A stretch of DNA of 64,000 nucleotides from Myotis daubentonii (Eukaryota > Chordata > Mammalia > Chiroptera > Vespertilionidae), in the NCBI RefSeq assembly GCF_963259705.1, contig NC_081851.1, forward strand, positions 15,536,145 through 15,600,144, written 5' to 3'. Shown here piece after piece: positions 12,180 to 25,235 of the stretch. The notes beneath the pieces were generated by a model. The model was not told where the DNA came from. It did no database searches and saw only the letters and a list, made by a program, of their open reading frames with translations. A program made the position numbers and the translations under genes. Numbering within the stretch: the stretch's first letter is position 1; every line of letters starts with the position of its first letter.

Positions 12180-13350
12180 TAATGCCGGTTTTTCCTAAAT
12201 TCAACAACCACAGATCAGACAATTCAATTTAAAACTGGACAGAGGGCTTGAACGGACATTTCTCTAAATGGCCAATGAGCACATGAAACAGTGCTCAGCA
12301 TGTTTAATCATTAGGCAAATGCAAATCAAAACCACAGTGAGATACCATGTCATACCTACTGAGATGACTGATATATTAAACAATGAAAAAAATAAGTGAG
12401 GATGTTGAAACTGGAACCCTGTGATTACTGGTGGAAAAGTAAAAAAAAAATGCCACTACGGGAAACCATTTGCTGTTTCTCAAAATATTAAACCTAGGCA
12501 CGGTGGAGGGGATCAATGGGGGATAGAAAGGGACATCTATAATAATTTCAACAATAAATTTCAAGATAAATTAGCGGGGGGGGAGTTAAACCTAGAATTA
12601 CCATATGATCCAACAATTTCCCTTTTGAGTATATATACACAAAAGACAGAACCATCGATCAGATGCTCAACCCTCAGAGGGAACATAGGGGAGGGTGGGG
12701 GTAAGGGATAGAGGTCAACCAAAGGACTTGTATACATGCATATAAGCATAACCAATGGACACAGACCCAGGGGAGTGAGTTCATGAACGGGAGTGGGGTG
12801 GGGGGCAATGGGGGGATAAGGACATATGTAATAGCTTAATAAAAAATGTTGAAATGAAAAGATTTGAAAGCAGGGACTCAGTCGAACACCAGTGTTCATA
12901 GCAGCATTATTCACAATAGTTGAAATTGGAAACAACCCCAGTGTGTATGGAGAGATGACTGGATATACAATATGTGGTATATGCCTACAGTGAAATATTT
13001 AGCCTTTAAAATGAAGGAAATTCTGAGATGTGCTACAACATGGATGAACCTTGAGGATGTTATACCCAACATAACATAAATACTGTATAATTCCACCTTC
13101 ATGGGGTACTTTTCTTTGATTAGGTAAATTCATAAGGACAGAAAATATAATAGAAGCTGAGGGAGGGAGAAAGGGGGAGTTGTTGAATTGGCAGTTTCTG
13201 TTTGGGATAATGGAAAAGTTCTGAAAATGCATAGCATTGAGGTTACACAACTTTATGAATGAATGTATTTAATGGTACTGAATTTGTACACCACAAAATG
13301 GTTAAAATGGTAAATTTTACATTATGTATATTTAAGCACAATTAAAAAAC
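12180..13350 (+). mobile_element. Old L1 3' region with younger L1 tails inserted
   Basis: Diverged L1 ORF2 C-terminal and 3' UTR sequence is recognisable: gcaaatgcaaatcaaaaccacagtgagatacca near 12320, then catagcagcattattcacaatag and acatggatgaaccttgagg. Younger bat L1 3' UTR pieces are inserted near 12480-12585 and 12640-12870; the second contains agaggtcaaccaaaggacttgtat and an aataaaa tail. This is a nested, non-functional insertion. Confidence 0.75.
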
Positions 13351-14299
13351 CCATAAAATACCATTAAATAATTTCAAGTGATTGTTAGGCATGCTAGTGA
13401 AAGTTGAATGGCATTTCCTAGTTTATGTTTTGCAAGATGAAAGGGAAAGTTTAGTTTTTCTAAAGATTTTTTTCTGACTGTCTAAGAATGATAAGATCAT
13501 TAAGAAAACTGTAGGTTATGAATAGCTCTTCTGGTAATCTTTGGTTTTATAAAGGACATAAGGTCAATACAGGTTGAGCCACGGTTTGAGGTCACTTTTG
13601 TGGCAAGGCTTTTATCTAGTAGATTTTTAAATTTTTGTCTACTCTTTTCTTAAAATTTATTTACACACATAGTTTATCTTTTCTTATAATATTTATCATT
13701 AATTTGTTTAATTTTATTTTACCTTTTTTAGTTCCCATGGTGCATGTGTTGAGCTGGTGAGAAGATAGTATATAGCTATATGTCATAATTATTTATTTAT
13801 TTTTAAAATCTTTCCTTTCGAAAGTATTATAGATGTCCCCCCTTTTTTATTGTCCCCTTCTAGCTCACCACAATTCTTATTTAGATATTATTTGTTAATA
13901 GGCTATTATTTAGATGCAATTCTTAGATAAGCATTTTGTTTTAATTTTAGGCATTTATCATATCACAGGGTAAGTCTGAAAAAGCCTACAATAAGTTTCT
14001 TTTTGGAATTTTATTGAACTTTTTGATTCCAAATGTATACCTCTTTTTTTCTTGTTCAAAACAAAATGAATAATTGTGGTTTTGTCTAAGCATTTTTATA
14101 TTATTCATTAAAGGAAGAGTCCCACATCTCTTTCTGGAGAAGGTGCTGTGGAGACTGTGGAAATGACAACAAAGAGCCTCAAATCTCGTGGAGAAAGTGC
14201 TTTGGAGACTGGAAATGACAACAGAGGATTTAGAAGATCACTAAAGTCATTTAGGTGTTTTGATATTCCTTTCATTTTCCAGCATTGTGATTACTTAAT

Positions 14300-14513
14300 T
14301 TTTAAAATGTTTTAATTGATTTTAGGGACAGGAAGGGGGAGGGAGAGAGATAGAAATATCCTTGATGAGAGAGAATCATCAGTTAGCTGCCTCCTGCACA
14401 CTCCCTCCTGGGAATAAAACCAGAAACCTGGGCATGTGCCCTGGTCAGGAATTGAACCATGACCTCTTGGTTCATGGATTGATGCTCAACCACTTAGCCA
14501 CACCTGCTGGGCC
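14300..14513 (-). repeat. Ves SINE
   Basis: This antisense, moderately diverged copy runs from ttttaattgattttagggacaggaagg to ttagccacacctgctgggcca. Confidence 0.85.
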
Positions 14514-15049
14514 AGCATTGTGATTTTTTTTTCATATTCTTAGATCAACTTAATGTGAAAATGGAACTTGAATTGCTTTATTTTTTATTTTTTTTATATA
14601 CTGCCCTTGACTTCAAGGAGCCCACAGTGTAGGACATGATTTTTATTTTGTAGTATTTAGCAGTATTTCTAATAAAAGGGCATTATACATGGACTCAGAG
14701 AAGATAACAGGTTAAAATGAGGACTCTGGACTGGAGGTTCTTAAAGTTTCCTCTCTCATTCATAATATCTGATTCTTTTTTTTATTGCTTAAATTAATAC
14801 AAAGGGTATTACATATGTGTCCATTTTTTGCCCCCCGCCCTAGACAGTCCCCTAGCCTCCCCTATCCCCCAGTGTCTTATGTCCATTGATTATGCTTATA
14901 TGCATGCATACAAGTCCTTTGGTTGATCTCTTACCCCCCTACCTCCTGTCCCCCAACCCTCCCCGGCCTTCACGCTGCAGTTTGACAATCTGTTTGAGGC
15001 AGCTCTGCCTCTGTATCTATTATTGTTCAAAAGTTTATAATGGTCTCTA

Positions 15050-18000
15050 TTATCCATGAATGAGTGAGATCATGTGGTATTTTTCCTTCATTGACTGGCT
15101 TATTTCACTTAGCATAATGCTCTCCAGTTCCATCCATGCCGTTGCAAATGGTAAGAGTAACTTCCTTTTTACAGCAGCATAGTATTCCATCCTATAGATG
15201 TACCACTGTTTTCTAATCCATTCATCTACTGATGGGCACTTAGGCTGTTTCCAGATCTTAGCTATGGTGAATTGTGCTGCTATGAACAGAGCGGTGCATA
15301 TATCCTTTCTGATTGGTGTTTCTGGTTTCTTGGGATATATTCCTAGAAGTGGGATCACAGGGTCAAATGGGAGTTCCATTTTCAGTTTTTTGAGGAAACT
15401 CCATACTGTCTTCCATAGTGGCTGCACCAGTCTGCATTCCCACCAGCAGTGCACAAGTGTTCCTTTTTCTCCACATTGTCTCCAGCACTTGTCGTTTGTT
15501 GATTTGTTGATGATAGCCAGTCTGACAGGTGTGAGATGGTACCTCATTGTTGTTTTGATTTGCATCTCTCGGATGATTAGTGACCTTGAGCATGTTTTCA
15601 TATGTCTCTTGGCTTTCTGAATGTCCTCTTTTGAAAGGTGTCTATTTAGGTCCTTTGCCCATTTTTTGATTGGATTGTTTATCTTCCTTTTGTTAAGTTG
15701 TATGAGTTCCCTATAAATTTTGGAGATTAGGCCCTTATCAGATATGACATTGGCAAATATGTTTTCCCACACAGTGGGTTTTCTCATTGTTTTGTTGATG
15801 GTTTCTTTTTCTGTGCAGAAGCTTTTTATTTTGATGTAGTCACATTTGTTCATTTTCTCCTTAGTTTCAAGCGCCTTAATAGCTGTATCAGAGGAGAAAT
15901 TGCTTCGGCATATGTCTGAGATTTTGTTGCCTTTGGATTCTTCTAGAATTTTTATGGTTTCCTGTCGCACATTTAAGTCCTTTATCCATTTTGAGTTTAT
16001 TTTTGTGTATGGTGTAAGTTGGTGGTCTAGTTTCATTTTCTTGCATATATCTGTCCAATTTTCCCAACACCATTTATTGAAGAGACTATCTTGACTCCAT
16101 TGTATGTTCTTGCCTCCTTTGTCAAATATTAATTGAGCATATTGGTACGGGCCAATTTCTGGGCTCTCTATTCTATTCCATTGATCTATATGCCTATTCT
16201 TGTGCCAGTACCAGGCAGTTTTGAGAACAGTGGCTTTGTAATACATCTTGATGTCTGGTATTGAGATCCCACCTACTTGTTCTTTTTCAGGATTGCTGCA
16301 GCTATTCAGGGTCTTTCTTTGTTCCAGGTGAATTTTTCGAGAGTTCGATCTAGATCTATGAAGTATGCCGTTGGTATTTTAATGGGAAGTGCGTTGAATT
16401 TATAGATTGCTTTGGGTAGTATGGACATTTTAATGATGTTGATTCTACCAATCCATGAACACGGTATGTTCTTCCATCTGTTTATGGCTTCCTCTATATC
16501 TTTTTTCAACGTCCTGTAGTTTTCTGAGTAGAGGTCTTTTACCTCTTTAGTTAAGTTTATTCCTAGGTAGCTTAATTTTTTTGGTGCGATTGTAAACGGG
16601 ATTGTTTTTATAATCTCTCTTTCTGAAAGTTCACTATTGGTGTATAGAAATGCCTCAGATTTCTTGGGTTTAATTTTGTATCCTGCTACATTGCCAAATT
16701 CGTGTATTAAGTCTAGTAGCTTTTTGATGGAGTCTCTAGGGTTTTGTATGTATAATATCATGTCGTCTGCAAATAAGGACAGTTTTACTTCCTCTTTACC
16801 AATTTTGATGCCTTTTATTTCTTCTTGCCTAATTACAATGGCTAACACTTCCAGTACTATGTTGAGCAGGAGTGGAGAGAGGGGGCATCCCTGTCTTGTT
16901 CCTGTTCTTAGGGGAAATGGTGTTAGTTTTTGTCCATTGAGTATGATGTTGGCTGTGGGCCTGTCATATATGGCTTTTATTATGTTGAGGTATGATCCTT
17001 CTACTCCCGCCTTTACTGAGAGTTTTTATCAAAAATGGGTGTTGAATTTTGTCAAATGTTTTTTCTGCATCAATTGATATGACCATGTGGTTTTTTTCTT
17101 TCAATTTGTTTATGTGTTTATTAATTTGAGGATATTGTACCATCCTTGCTTTCCTGGGATAAATCCTACTTGGTCCTGGTGTATGATCTTTCTGATGTAC
17201 TGCTGGATCCGATGCGCTAAGATTTTGGCATCTATGTTCATGAGGGATATTGGCCTGTAATTCTCTTTCATCGTGTTGTCTTTACCTGGTTTTGGTATTA
17301 GGGTGATGCTGGCTTCATAGAATGAGCTTGGAAGTGTTCCTTCCTCTTGATTTTTCTGTAGTAGTCTGAGGAGGATAGGTTTTAGTTCTTCCTTGAATGT
17401 TTGGTAAAACTCCCCTGTGAAGCCGTCTGGTCCTGGGCTTTTGTTTGATGGAAGCTTTTTGATGACTGCTTCAATTTCTTCCATAGTTATTGGCCTATTG
17501 AGATTTTTAGATTCTCCTGATTGAGTTTTGGAATGTTGTATTTTTCTGGGAATTTGTCCATTTCCTCCAGGTTGTCTAGTTTGTTGGAGTAGAGCTGTCC
17601 ATAGTATTTTTTAACAATCATTTGAATTTCTGTGGGGTCTGTTGTTATTTCACCTCTATCGTTTCTGATTTTGTTTATTTGGGTCCTCTCTCTTTGCTTC
17701 TTGGTGAGTCTTGCTAGCAGTTTGTCAATCTTGTTGATCCTTTCAAAGAACCAGCTCTTGGTTTCATTGATTTTCTGTATTGATTTTTTGGTCTCTATGT
17801 CATTTATTTCTGCTCTAATCTTTATTATCTCCTTCCTTCTGCTCACTCTGGGGTTTTCTTGTTGCTCTCTTTCTAATTCTTTGAGTTGTAGAGTTAGATG
17901 ATTTACTACCATTTTTTCTTGTTTTTTGAGATAGGCCTGTAGAGCTATAAAGTTCCCTCTCAGGACTGCTTTCATTGTGTCCCATAGGTTTTGGATTGTT

Positions 18001-18767
18001 GTGTTTTCATTGTCATTAGTTTCCAGGATGTTTTTAATTTCTTCTTTGATCTCATTGGTAGCCCAATCAATATTTAATAGCATGCTATTCAGCTTCCAGG
18101 TGTTTGAGTATTTTGGGTTGTTTTTATTGTAGTTTATTTCTAATATTATACCTTCATGGTCTGCGAAGATGCTTTTTATGATTTCAGTCTTCTTGAATTT
18201 GGGGATACTTTGCTTGTGACCCAATATATGGTCTATTTTTGAATATGTCTTATGAGCACATGAGTAGAATGTATATTCCCAGGCTTTGGGGTGAAGTGTT
18301 CTGAAGATGTCTATTAAGTCCATCTGATCTAGTGAGTCATTTAGGATTGCTGTATCTTTGCTGATTGTTTGTCTAGAGGACTTATCCAGTGCTGTCAGTG
18401 GTGTATTAAAGTCCCCTACTATGGATGTATTGTTGTTGATCTCTCCTTTGATATCTTCCAGGAGTTTTTTTATGAATTTGGGTGCTCCTGCATTGGGTGC
18501 ATATATGTTTAGCAGGGTAATATCTTCTTGTTGTATTGATCCCTTTAGTATTATGAAGTGACCTTCCTTATCCCTTGTTATGGCCTTCACTTTGAGGTCT
18601 CTTTTTTCCGATATAAGTGTTGCTATCCCAGCTTTCTTTTCCTTTCCATTTGCCTGAAAGATATTTTTCCATCCTTTCACTTTCAGTCTGTGTGAGTCTC
18701 TTCTAATGACGTGGGTTTCTTGTAGACAGCAGATGTATGGGTCATGTTTTTTTATCCATTCAGCCAC
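15050..18767 (-). pseudogene. L1 ORF2 (endonuclease and reverse transcriptase), frameshifted
   Basis: ORF2p nicks target DNA and reverse-transcribes element RNA. The endonuclease part (18767-17487, 426 residues) shows [15 protein letters not shown] and KIDHILG. A shift near 17485 leads to the early reverse transcriptase part ([38 protein letters not shown]). After a broken section, 16848-16306 carries the catalytic [12 protein letters not shown] motif. The section at 16246-15050 holds the C-terminal region with LVHCWWEC and the [10 protein letters not shown] segment. At least three breaks separate these pieces, so no active enzyme can be made. Confidence 0.92.
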
Positions 18768-19046
18768 TTGATGTCTTTTGGTTGGAGCATTTAGTCCGTT
18801 TACATTTAAATTTATTATTTAAAGGTACTTGTTTGTGGCCATTTCTTTTTTTGGGTGGCTGTTTTCTTTCTGAGCTTTTTAGTTCTTCTTTTTATACCAG
18901 TCCCTTTAGCATTCCTTGCATTGCTGGCTTGGTGGTGAGAAACTCCCTTAGCCTTATTTCGTCTGTGAAGCTTCTAATTTCCCCTTCAAGTTTGAATGAT
19001 AGCCTTGCTGGATAGAGTATTCTTGGATTCAGTCCTTTGCTTTGCA

Positions 19047-19870
19047 TCACTTTGTAAATTTCTGTCCATTCTTTTTGGCCTGATGTGTTTCTGTTGAGAA
19101 ATCATTTGACAATCTAATGGGAGATCCCTTGTATGTGACTTTCTGTCTCTCTCTTGCAGCCTGTAAGATTCTCTCTTTGTCCTGAACATTTGCCATGGTA
19201 ATTATGATGTGTCTTGGTGTGGGTCTCTTCGGGTTCACCTTGTTTGGGACTCTATGGGCTTGTGTGACTTTTTTCTTCCCCAGCTCAGGGAAGTTTTCTG
19301 ATATTATTTCTTCAAATAGGTTTTCTAATCCTTGTTCATCTTTCTGTTGTTCTGGTACTCCTATTATTCGTATGTCGTATCGTTTCATGTTGTCCCAAAG
19401 CTCCCTTAGGCTCACCTCCTGTCTTTTAATTTTTTTCTCCAATTGCAAAACATTTTGGGTGTGCTTTGCTTCCTTGTCTTCTAATTCACTAAGTCGGTCC
19501 TCCGCTTCTCCTAGTCTACTGTTGATACTTTCAATGGTGTTTTTTATTGCAGCTATATCACTCTTCATTTCTTACTTAAGTTGTTGATTTTTTCATCTGT
19601 TTCTTCTAGCTTCTTCCATATGTTATTGATTTTTTCATCTGTTTCTTCTTGCTTCTTGCATAGGTAGTTGACTTTTTCATCTGTTTCTTCTTGCTTCTTG
19701 TAGAAGTTGTTGATTTTTTCCGCTATCCAGTTTATGCACTCAAGGACCCTTATTCTGAATTCTTTTTCTGTCATGTTGCATGCCTCTGTATTACTTAGCT
19801 GCTTTTCAGGCGAGTCCTTCTCTTTCCTTTGGGGGTTTCTTTGTCTACCCATGTTTGATCTCACTGACAT
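19047..19870 (-). pseudogene. L1 ORF1 with a tandemly expanded coiled coil, one frameshift
   Basis: ORF1p is the trimeric RNA-binding protein of L1. The N-terminal frame (19870-19565) ends at LSKK followed by a stop. The overlapping frame (19568-19047) starts at the adjoining ATG and continues with coiled coil, RRM and C-terminal domain motifs (IIGVPEQQ, TPRHIIITMANVQDKERIL, FSTETHQAKK). A one-base shift therefore separates two parts of one original gene. Residues around 19565-19690 are a 14-residue unit (KKQEETDEK plus five) repeated three times, exactly two heptads per unit. Confidence 0.88.
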
Positions 19871-21833
19871 ATCTAGACGTTGAGTCGTTCAGTGGCTGCT
19901 CCCTGGGTGGCAGTGACTCCTTGGTCTGTGGTTGCTCTTCGGGCGGTTGCGGTAGCAGCTGCTCCTCAGTTGGCAGCAGCTCCTCTGGTGGGTGCTGTTT
20001 ACAGCTGTGGTGGCTCTTCTGGATGGTGGGGGGAGGCTTCACGTACAGCTGCTGTTCCTCAGAAGATTGTGTGGTGCTCAGGAGGCTGCTGTTGCTTGGA
20101 TCTGCTGCGTTGATTTAAAGGCACAAAATACAACACAACAAGGCACCACGTACCAGGCACTAAACACAAATATATTCACGATATTAATAACCCCAAATAA
20201 AGGTGACCACCCGAATTAAGAGAATTAGGGGATAAGGAAGAAGGAAGAGAAAAAGATAAAAGAGAAAAAAGAAAAGAAATGTAGGGACCAAAAAAAGGAG
20301 TTCAAAAATGAAATTGGGAAAAAGGAGGGGGGAAAATAAAAGTGAGAAAAGAAAAGAAAAAAAAAGCGAAAAGAGAGAATGAAGTGGAAGAGGGGAAGAG
20401 ACTTTTTATATGAGGAGAATACTCCTATAGAACCGCCACTAATCCCAACAAATTCCAGCAACAGCTCCCTGGAGATGGATGCAAACTAGAAACAACTGAT
20501 AATATAACGATGAAAATAGAATGGAGGACACTAATCCCAAAATAAAATAAAGAAAAAATAAAATGGCACTTTAAAAAATGGTAAAATAGTAGCAGTAATA
20601 ATACTGGTTAAAAATAAGAAGGTAGTAATTAAAAGGGTAAAATCAGGTGATGGAAAAAGAAGAAAAAAAAGAAAAAAATGGTTTCTTAGTTAAAAGGTGA
20701 AAAAAGAAAAAAAAAAATTTGCAGTAGTGAAAGTCCTTCGGTTCTTCTGTTCTTCAGTCTGGCTCGCCTTTAGTCCTGCCAGGTATTCAGGAGTGTGTTG
20801 AGTTTCCCTGCGATACACTGTTCCTCTGTGTTGTAAACCACAGTCCTTATTTTAAAGCAGGCCGTATTTGTTTCCCAGACTGCCTTATTTTGTGTTTAGC
20901 AAAGACTCAGTTTGTGGCTCAGCCTCTGGGTGGCAGTGTTCTGGGGTTGGCCTCTGAGGCTATAAGGCTTCTCTATCGCATTTAAAACTTATTTGGATAG
21001 GTCAACTATCCAGAGCTGGTTCCTTAATAGTTATCCGCTCTGTGTTGTTGCTGGGATTGAAAATCCCTCTATAGGTCAGACGCTGTTAACTCCCAGGGAC
21101 TGATCAGATTATTTTAATCCTTATTCTCATTCAGGGTGGAATCTGGGTGTGGCTGTGCTCCTTGAATTGGGGCTGGGGGGAGGAGTCTCACTCTTCAGAG
21201 AGAATGGCTGCCCCAGTCCTGGGCTCAGGGGTATCCCAGCACTCAATTCGCTGCCACCTCTCCCGGCTCCCCTTCTCTCCTCAGTCTCTCCCCAGATTCC
21301 ACTCCTCCGCACCCTCTCCCTCTCTTCAGCACAGGTGAGTGTCTGTATCCGAAATATCTTATGAACAGGATTCAGTGAAAACAAACAAACAAACGCTGGC
21401 GTCGGAAACGGGGAAGGCTTGGTTTCTGTAAGCTCTTTTCTTACCGGCACGGCATGGTCTGGTCAGCTCTTCAGGCTGCCCCCTTTAGGCTCAGTCCTCC
21501 GTGATCACAGAACCCAGCTCTCAAATCCCCCGGCTGCGCCAGGAATCCCGCGGATCTCCTTTCCCCAGTCAGGGGCTGTGCCTGTCCCAAGGGACGCACG
21601 CGGCTGTCTTCCACACTATCTCCCTCCGACCCTCTGGGCTCAGAGGTCTGGCAAACTTTCCTGCCCAAATCCCTGTGTTGTTTTTTTTTTACCTTTCCAG
21701 GCGAGTTCTGCCCTTCCCGGCTGCAAACGGTCTCACCAGCTGAGAAATTTCGCCAATTCGGGGTGGGTTTTATTAGTTTCAGCTGCTCACTCCATTTGCT
21801 CCCTTGAATTGCTTTAAATGAATTTTTCTTATT

Positions 21834-22160
21834 GTTTAAAGCAGCAGTTCTCAACCTGTAGATCATGAGCCCTTTAGTGGTCGAATGATCCTTTCACAGG
21901 GGTCGCCTAATACCATGGGAAAACACATATATAATTACATATTGTTTTTGTGATTAGTCACTATGCTTTAATTATGTTTAATTTGTAACAGTGAAATTGG
22001 GGGTCAACATAACATAAGGAACTATATTAAAGGGTCGCAGCATTAGGAAGTTTGAGTTTAACACTGGTTTAAAGTATTACATATGTCTCCTTTTCCCCCC
22101 ATCGACCCCTCCTTGATCACTCCCACCCCCCTAATTACAAGGAGGCATGATTTAAAAAAT
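21834..22160 (-). mobile_element. Short L1 3' end, split by SPIN
   Basis: Reading the minus strand, a G-rich L1 3' UTR passes into gagacatatgtaatactttaaac, is interrupted by the SPIN element, and resumes with an A-rich tail. It abuts the 5' end of the large L1. Confidence 0.65.
21842..22066 (+). mobile_element. SPIN (Space Invaders) non-autonomous hAT transposon
   Basis: This 225-bp element starts with cagcagttctcaacctg and contains the diagnostic gatcctttcacaggggtcgcctaa and attaaagggtcgcagcattagg segments of SPIN. It ends in acactg. It is flanked by a perfect 8-bp duplication, gtttaaag, at 21834-21841 and 22067-22074, the length hAT transposases make. It has no coding capacity. SPIN entered several tetrapod lineages, including bats, by horizontal transfer. 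Confidence 0.93.
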
Positions 22161-22181
22161 CAACATCTGTTTCTTCTTCTC

Positions 22182-22446
22182 GGGATTGGGAGTATTTACT
22201 GAAGTCAGACCACCACCAGAAGGTTGAGTCTCACCTTTTGAACAGATCTTTGTCTGAATCCTTTGGAAAGTTTCTCAGATGAAGGATGAAGACTTGTCAC
22301 AGAATCTCAGTCTGGATTCTTCTACACTTCTCTCACATACCTGCAATCTTTTTCCTACTTCACTGGGTCTCTGAGGAGCCTAAATGGAATACTCTGATGG
22401 GAGAAGGAATTCATTACCTTGTTGACCCCCCTTGTTCAGCTGGCAA
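22182..22446 (+). pseudogene. ANAPC1P: ANAPC1-like internal exon, two frameshifts
   Basis: The exon encodes, in pieces, DWEYLLKSDHHQKVESHLLNRSL, then MKDEDLSQNLSLDSSTLL, then SHIPAIFFLLHWVSEEPKW and NTLMGEGIHYLV, matching one stretch of human ANAPC1. Frameshifts fall near 22254 and 22330. The 5' border reads cg instead of ag, suggesting a lost acceptor; the donor gtaaat at 22447 is present. Confidence 0.87.
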
Positions 22447-23613
22447 GGTAAATACTGTGTGTAGAGTGAGAACTTCCAGGAGTGCTCAGGTGACTCAGAA
22501 ATTGGCCTTAAGAACCCAGAGCATTTTTTGCAAAACACAGACTTGTTTGAAGATACTGTCTATGTAAGGGCTTGTGAGTCATCTTCGTCCCAAGATCAGC
22601 AGGAAGTCAGGAAACATGGTAAACACTGGGGGTGACCCAAAGAGCATTTCATGTTGACAGGCTGACTGCCTGCACTGTGGTGGAAGGTCTATAACAATAC
22701 CTGCTATGCTGTAACAATACCTACATTCTAGTAGTGCTTACAGTTCAGAGAATTGCAGTTTAGCTACATAAATTGTCAACAAGGCCAGGGAATCATGATC
22801 CCCATTAGTGATGAGAAAACCTGTCAGAGTGTGTTTCCAAGACCATGACGCTTGGTTAGCTGTGGGCTCTCTGCTGCACTTGTGCTGTCGCCTTCTGTGT
22901 CTTTCAGGTTCCTAGTGGATCTACATTTAAATGGTGCTAACACTGCACTTTCACAGCCTTGCCAGCATTCTGTTTAAACACCGAATTCTAAAGGTCACAC
23001 ACTTGGGTATTGTGACCCTTGATAATAAAATTGAATGGAATTAAAATATCAACGTCTGAGTTAATATTACAGAACATTTTCTAATTTTTGTGATCTTCCT
23101 TGAGATAAAGAAGTTGCATTCTGATACATGGCATTTTAACTTTTTTATTTCCCTTAGGACAAATCATTACTATGATGAAAACTGTTTTATAATGAAATGA
23201 TTTCCAACCCTAATAACGGGCTCTGGTATTTTTCACATATTTTATTTAGTTTTAAAACTTCACAGTGAATTAACTGGTATTTCCCCATTTTCTGGAAGAA
23301 AATATTGAGGCTCTAGAGATGGTTTGTTGAAAATCAACAACTAATAGGTAATGGAAGAGAACCGAGATCACAGTGTTTTTACAGTAGTTTCACCTACATA
23401 AAATTTGTCTAGCAAAAGTAGTTGAGGTTGCACTTACAATACTGGGCACAGGAAAGTCCAGAAATAGAATAAAGGGGCTCTGGATTTGATTACCTTTTTT
23501 CTCATGAGTATGTTTTTAAATGGGAAAGTTCTACTGATGAATGCTAACTGTTGGGGGTGAATATTGTAATACCTTCCTAGTTATTTGTATTTTATATGTT
23601 CTTGTTGTTGTAG

Positions 23614-23705
23614 GGACTTAAAATTGGAGTTTTACTTAGATCATTACTGCAAGGATTACACAATGCTTTTCAGAACAACTGAAGAAGTATGCACACTTCA
23701 TCAAG
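23614..23705 (+). pseudogene. ANAPC1P: ANAPC1-like exon following the 22.2-kb exon
   Basis: Borders are ttgttgtag and gtaagc. The 92-base exon is open and reads DLKLEFYLDHYCKDYTMLFR and TTEEVCTLHQ, the next stretch of ANAPC1. This exon itself has no lesion, only substitutions such as YY to YC. Confidence 0.88.
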
Positions 23706-24259
23706 GTAAGCATCTGTTTCATTAAAAGTTTTGTGAACAGTATGGTGACATTTGCTTGTATTTCGGTTTTGTTTGGACTCTATGTCATAAATTCGCTTCT
23801 AAACAACATAGAGTACAGCCCAGCTGATGGGGTGTCAGGTCCTGTCACTTCTCTGGTACTCTAGTTCTTGAGGTCCCTTCCTTCCTCTCAGCCTCTCTCT
23901 TCCTTTCTCTGTCTGTGCCACTGACCTGTTATTCTGTCTGAAAGCTGAGTCCACACCCTTTTCCTTACCACTTTAGCAAATCTTGGTTTTGGTATGTTCT
24001 TCACTTTGTTCTGAGAGTGTCTTGGTCTGAGAAAAGATACGGCATATCGTGCTACTTTATTGTAACTTGTAGACATAAGCTGTCAAGTCCCATGAGTGGG
24101 ATCGATTTCCACCTTGACATTCCTGATACGACGATTCTAGTGTGAAGCCATCAAGGTGAGCAGCAAGAGTACTAAGCCACATTGACTTCAGGGCCTCCTG
24201 ATCCCATGCATTCTCTGTGACCTATCAACCTCTAGTATCACCAGGTCCCTAAGCATTCT

Positions 24260-24540
24260 CTACCGGCAGCCCGAAGGATCTTTTGAAAATGTCAGTATAT
24301 GATCATGTCTCTTCTGAAGACTGACAGTGCTCTCCTATGGCCTTTAGAAATGAGTCCCAAATCCTTAGCGTGTCCGTCCAGGCCCTCCATGGTCGGACCT
24401 TAGCTTCTTTTGCAGTCTTGTCTCTCCCTCACCCCTTTTCTGTGGTCACACTTTGAGATCCTCATTGGCATCACACTCTGCCAGCCCAGCTTAGAGCTGT
24501 GCCATGCCCTGTGTCCAGACGTCTCCCTCTAGAGTCGGTG
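24260..24540 (+). repeat. L2-like 3' fragment
   Basis: Phrases such as atcatgtctcttctgaagac, aatccttagcgtg and ccaggccctccatggtc follow the order of the mammalian L2 3' end. The copy is old and diverged. Confidence 0.55.
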
Positions 24541-25235
24541 GAAGGCTGGTGTTCTTTCCGGCATCTCCCATCTTTCCCCTGTCCTGCTCTCTGCTCCCAT
24601 CGTTTTTTGTTTTTGTTTTCATTTTTGTTGATTTTTTTTTTGCAGTACCATGAAATGCTACAACTCTGTCCACCCTCAGGGGTTTTAACGATCTCATTCA
24701 GTGTGGAAGCTGAGAATTATAAGCAGCAGAATAGTGATGAAGCTAACAGTAGGGCCTTGTCTTTCTCACAAAAGAACAAGTCCACAGGTAGGTGGATCCA
24801 ATATTGAATTCAGCTGTTCAGTGATGTCAGGGTAAGCTCCCAGCATCAACGAGAGGAAAAAAATCCTCTCCTCGCTATTGTGCTTTATATCAGGGAGGAA
24901 CTTTGTGTTTCAGAAATCAACTATGAGAGTCTTTCGTGAACCCTTGGGCAGAACGGTCCGAATTGCAAGGGACATGGAGCAGTTTAGTGTCAAACTGCTC
25001 CTGAAGGAGGTGCCTCAGCCCAGGAGGAGGTGGTGAGGGGAAGGGCAGTGGGGACATGTGGGATAGTGAGCTTGCTGTTTCTACTGTGATCACTAAGGGC
25101 CCCGTACATTTCTTCTGTGTGGACTTGTGGAGGAAAGGTGTCCCGAGATACAGGGATGACTGTTTCACAACGGTTGCCTAGTGTTTTGAAGTACCCTGTC
25201 TCATAGGGTCCATATTATCCACATAGAACTGGTTA

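Larger units (their letters stand above)
14779..21815 (-). mobile_element. Near full-length bat L1 retrotransposon
   Basis: This antisense L1 of about 7.0 kb has all parts: a 3' UTR (14779-15050) with the bat-type acatatgtaatacc end, ORF2, ORF1, and a long 5' UTR of about 1.9 kb. The 5' UTR includes a purine-rich tract (20225-20460) and a GC-richer outer end. ORF2 is broken into several frames and ORF1 has one shift, so it is inactive. The 5' end near 21815 is approximate; no convincing target duplication was found. Confidence 0.92.

Noticed and set aside
15198..15620. Plus-strand 140-codon frame, with a near copy on the minus strand at 61798-62220
   Set aside because: Both are the antisense of the L1 ORF2 C-terminal region.
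24499..24807. Possible extra exon with an open frame ending at gtaggt
   Set aside because: The translation does not match ANAPC1 or another family that I recognise, and an acceptor is not convincing.
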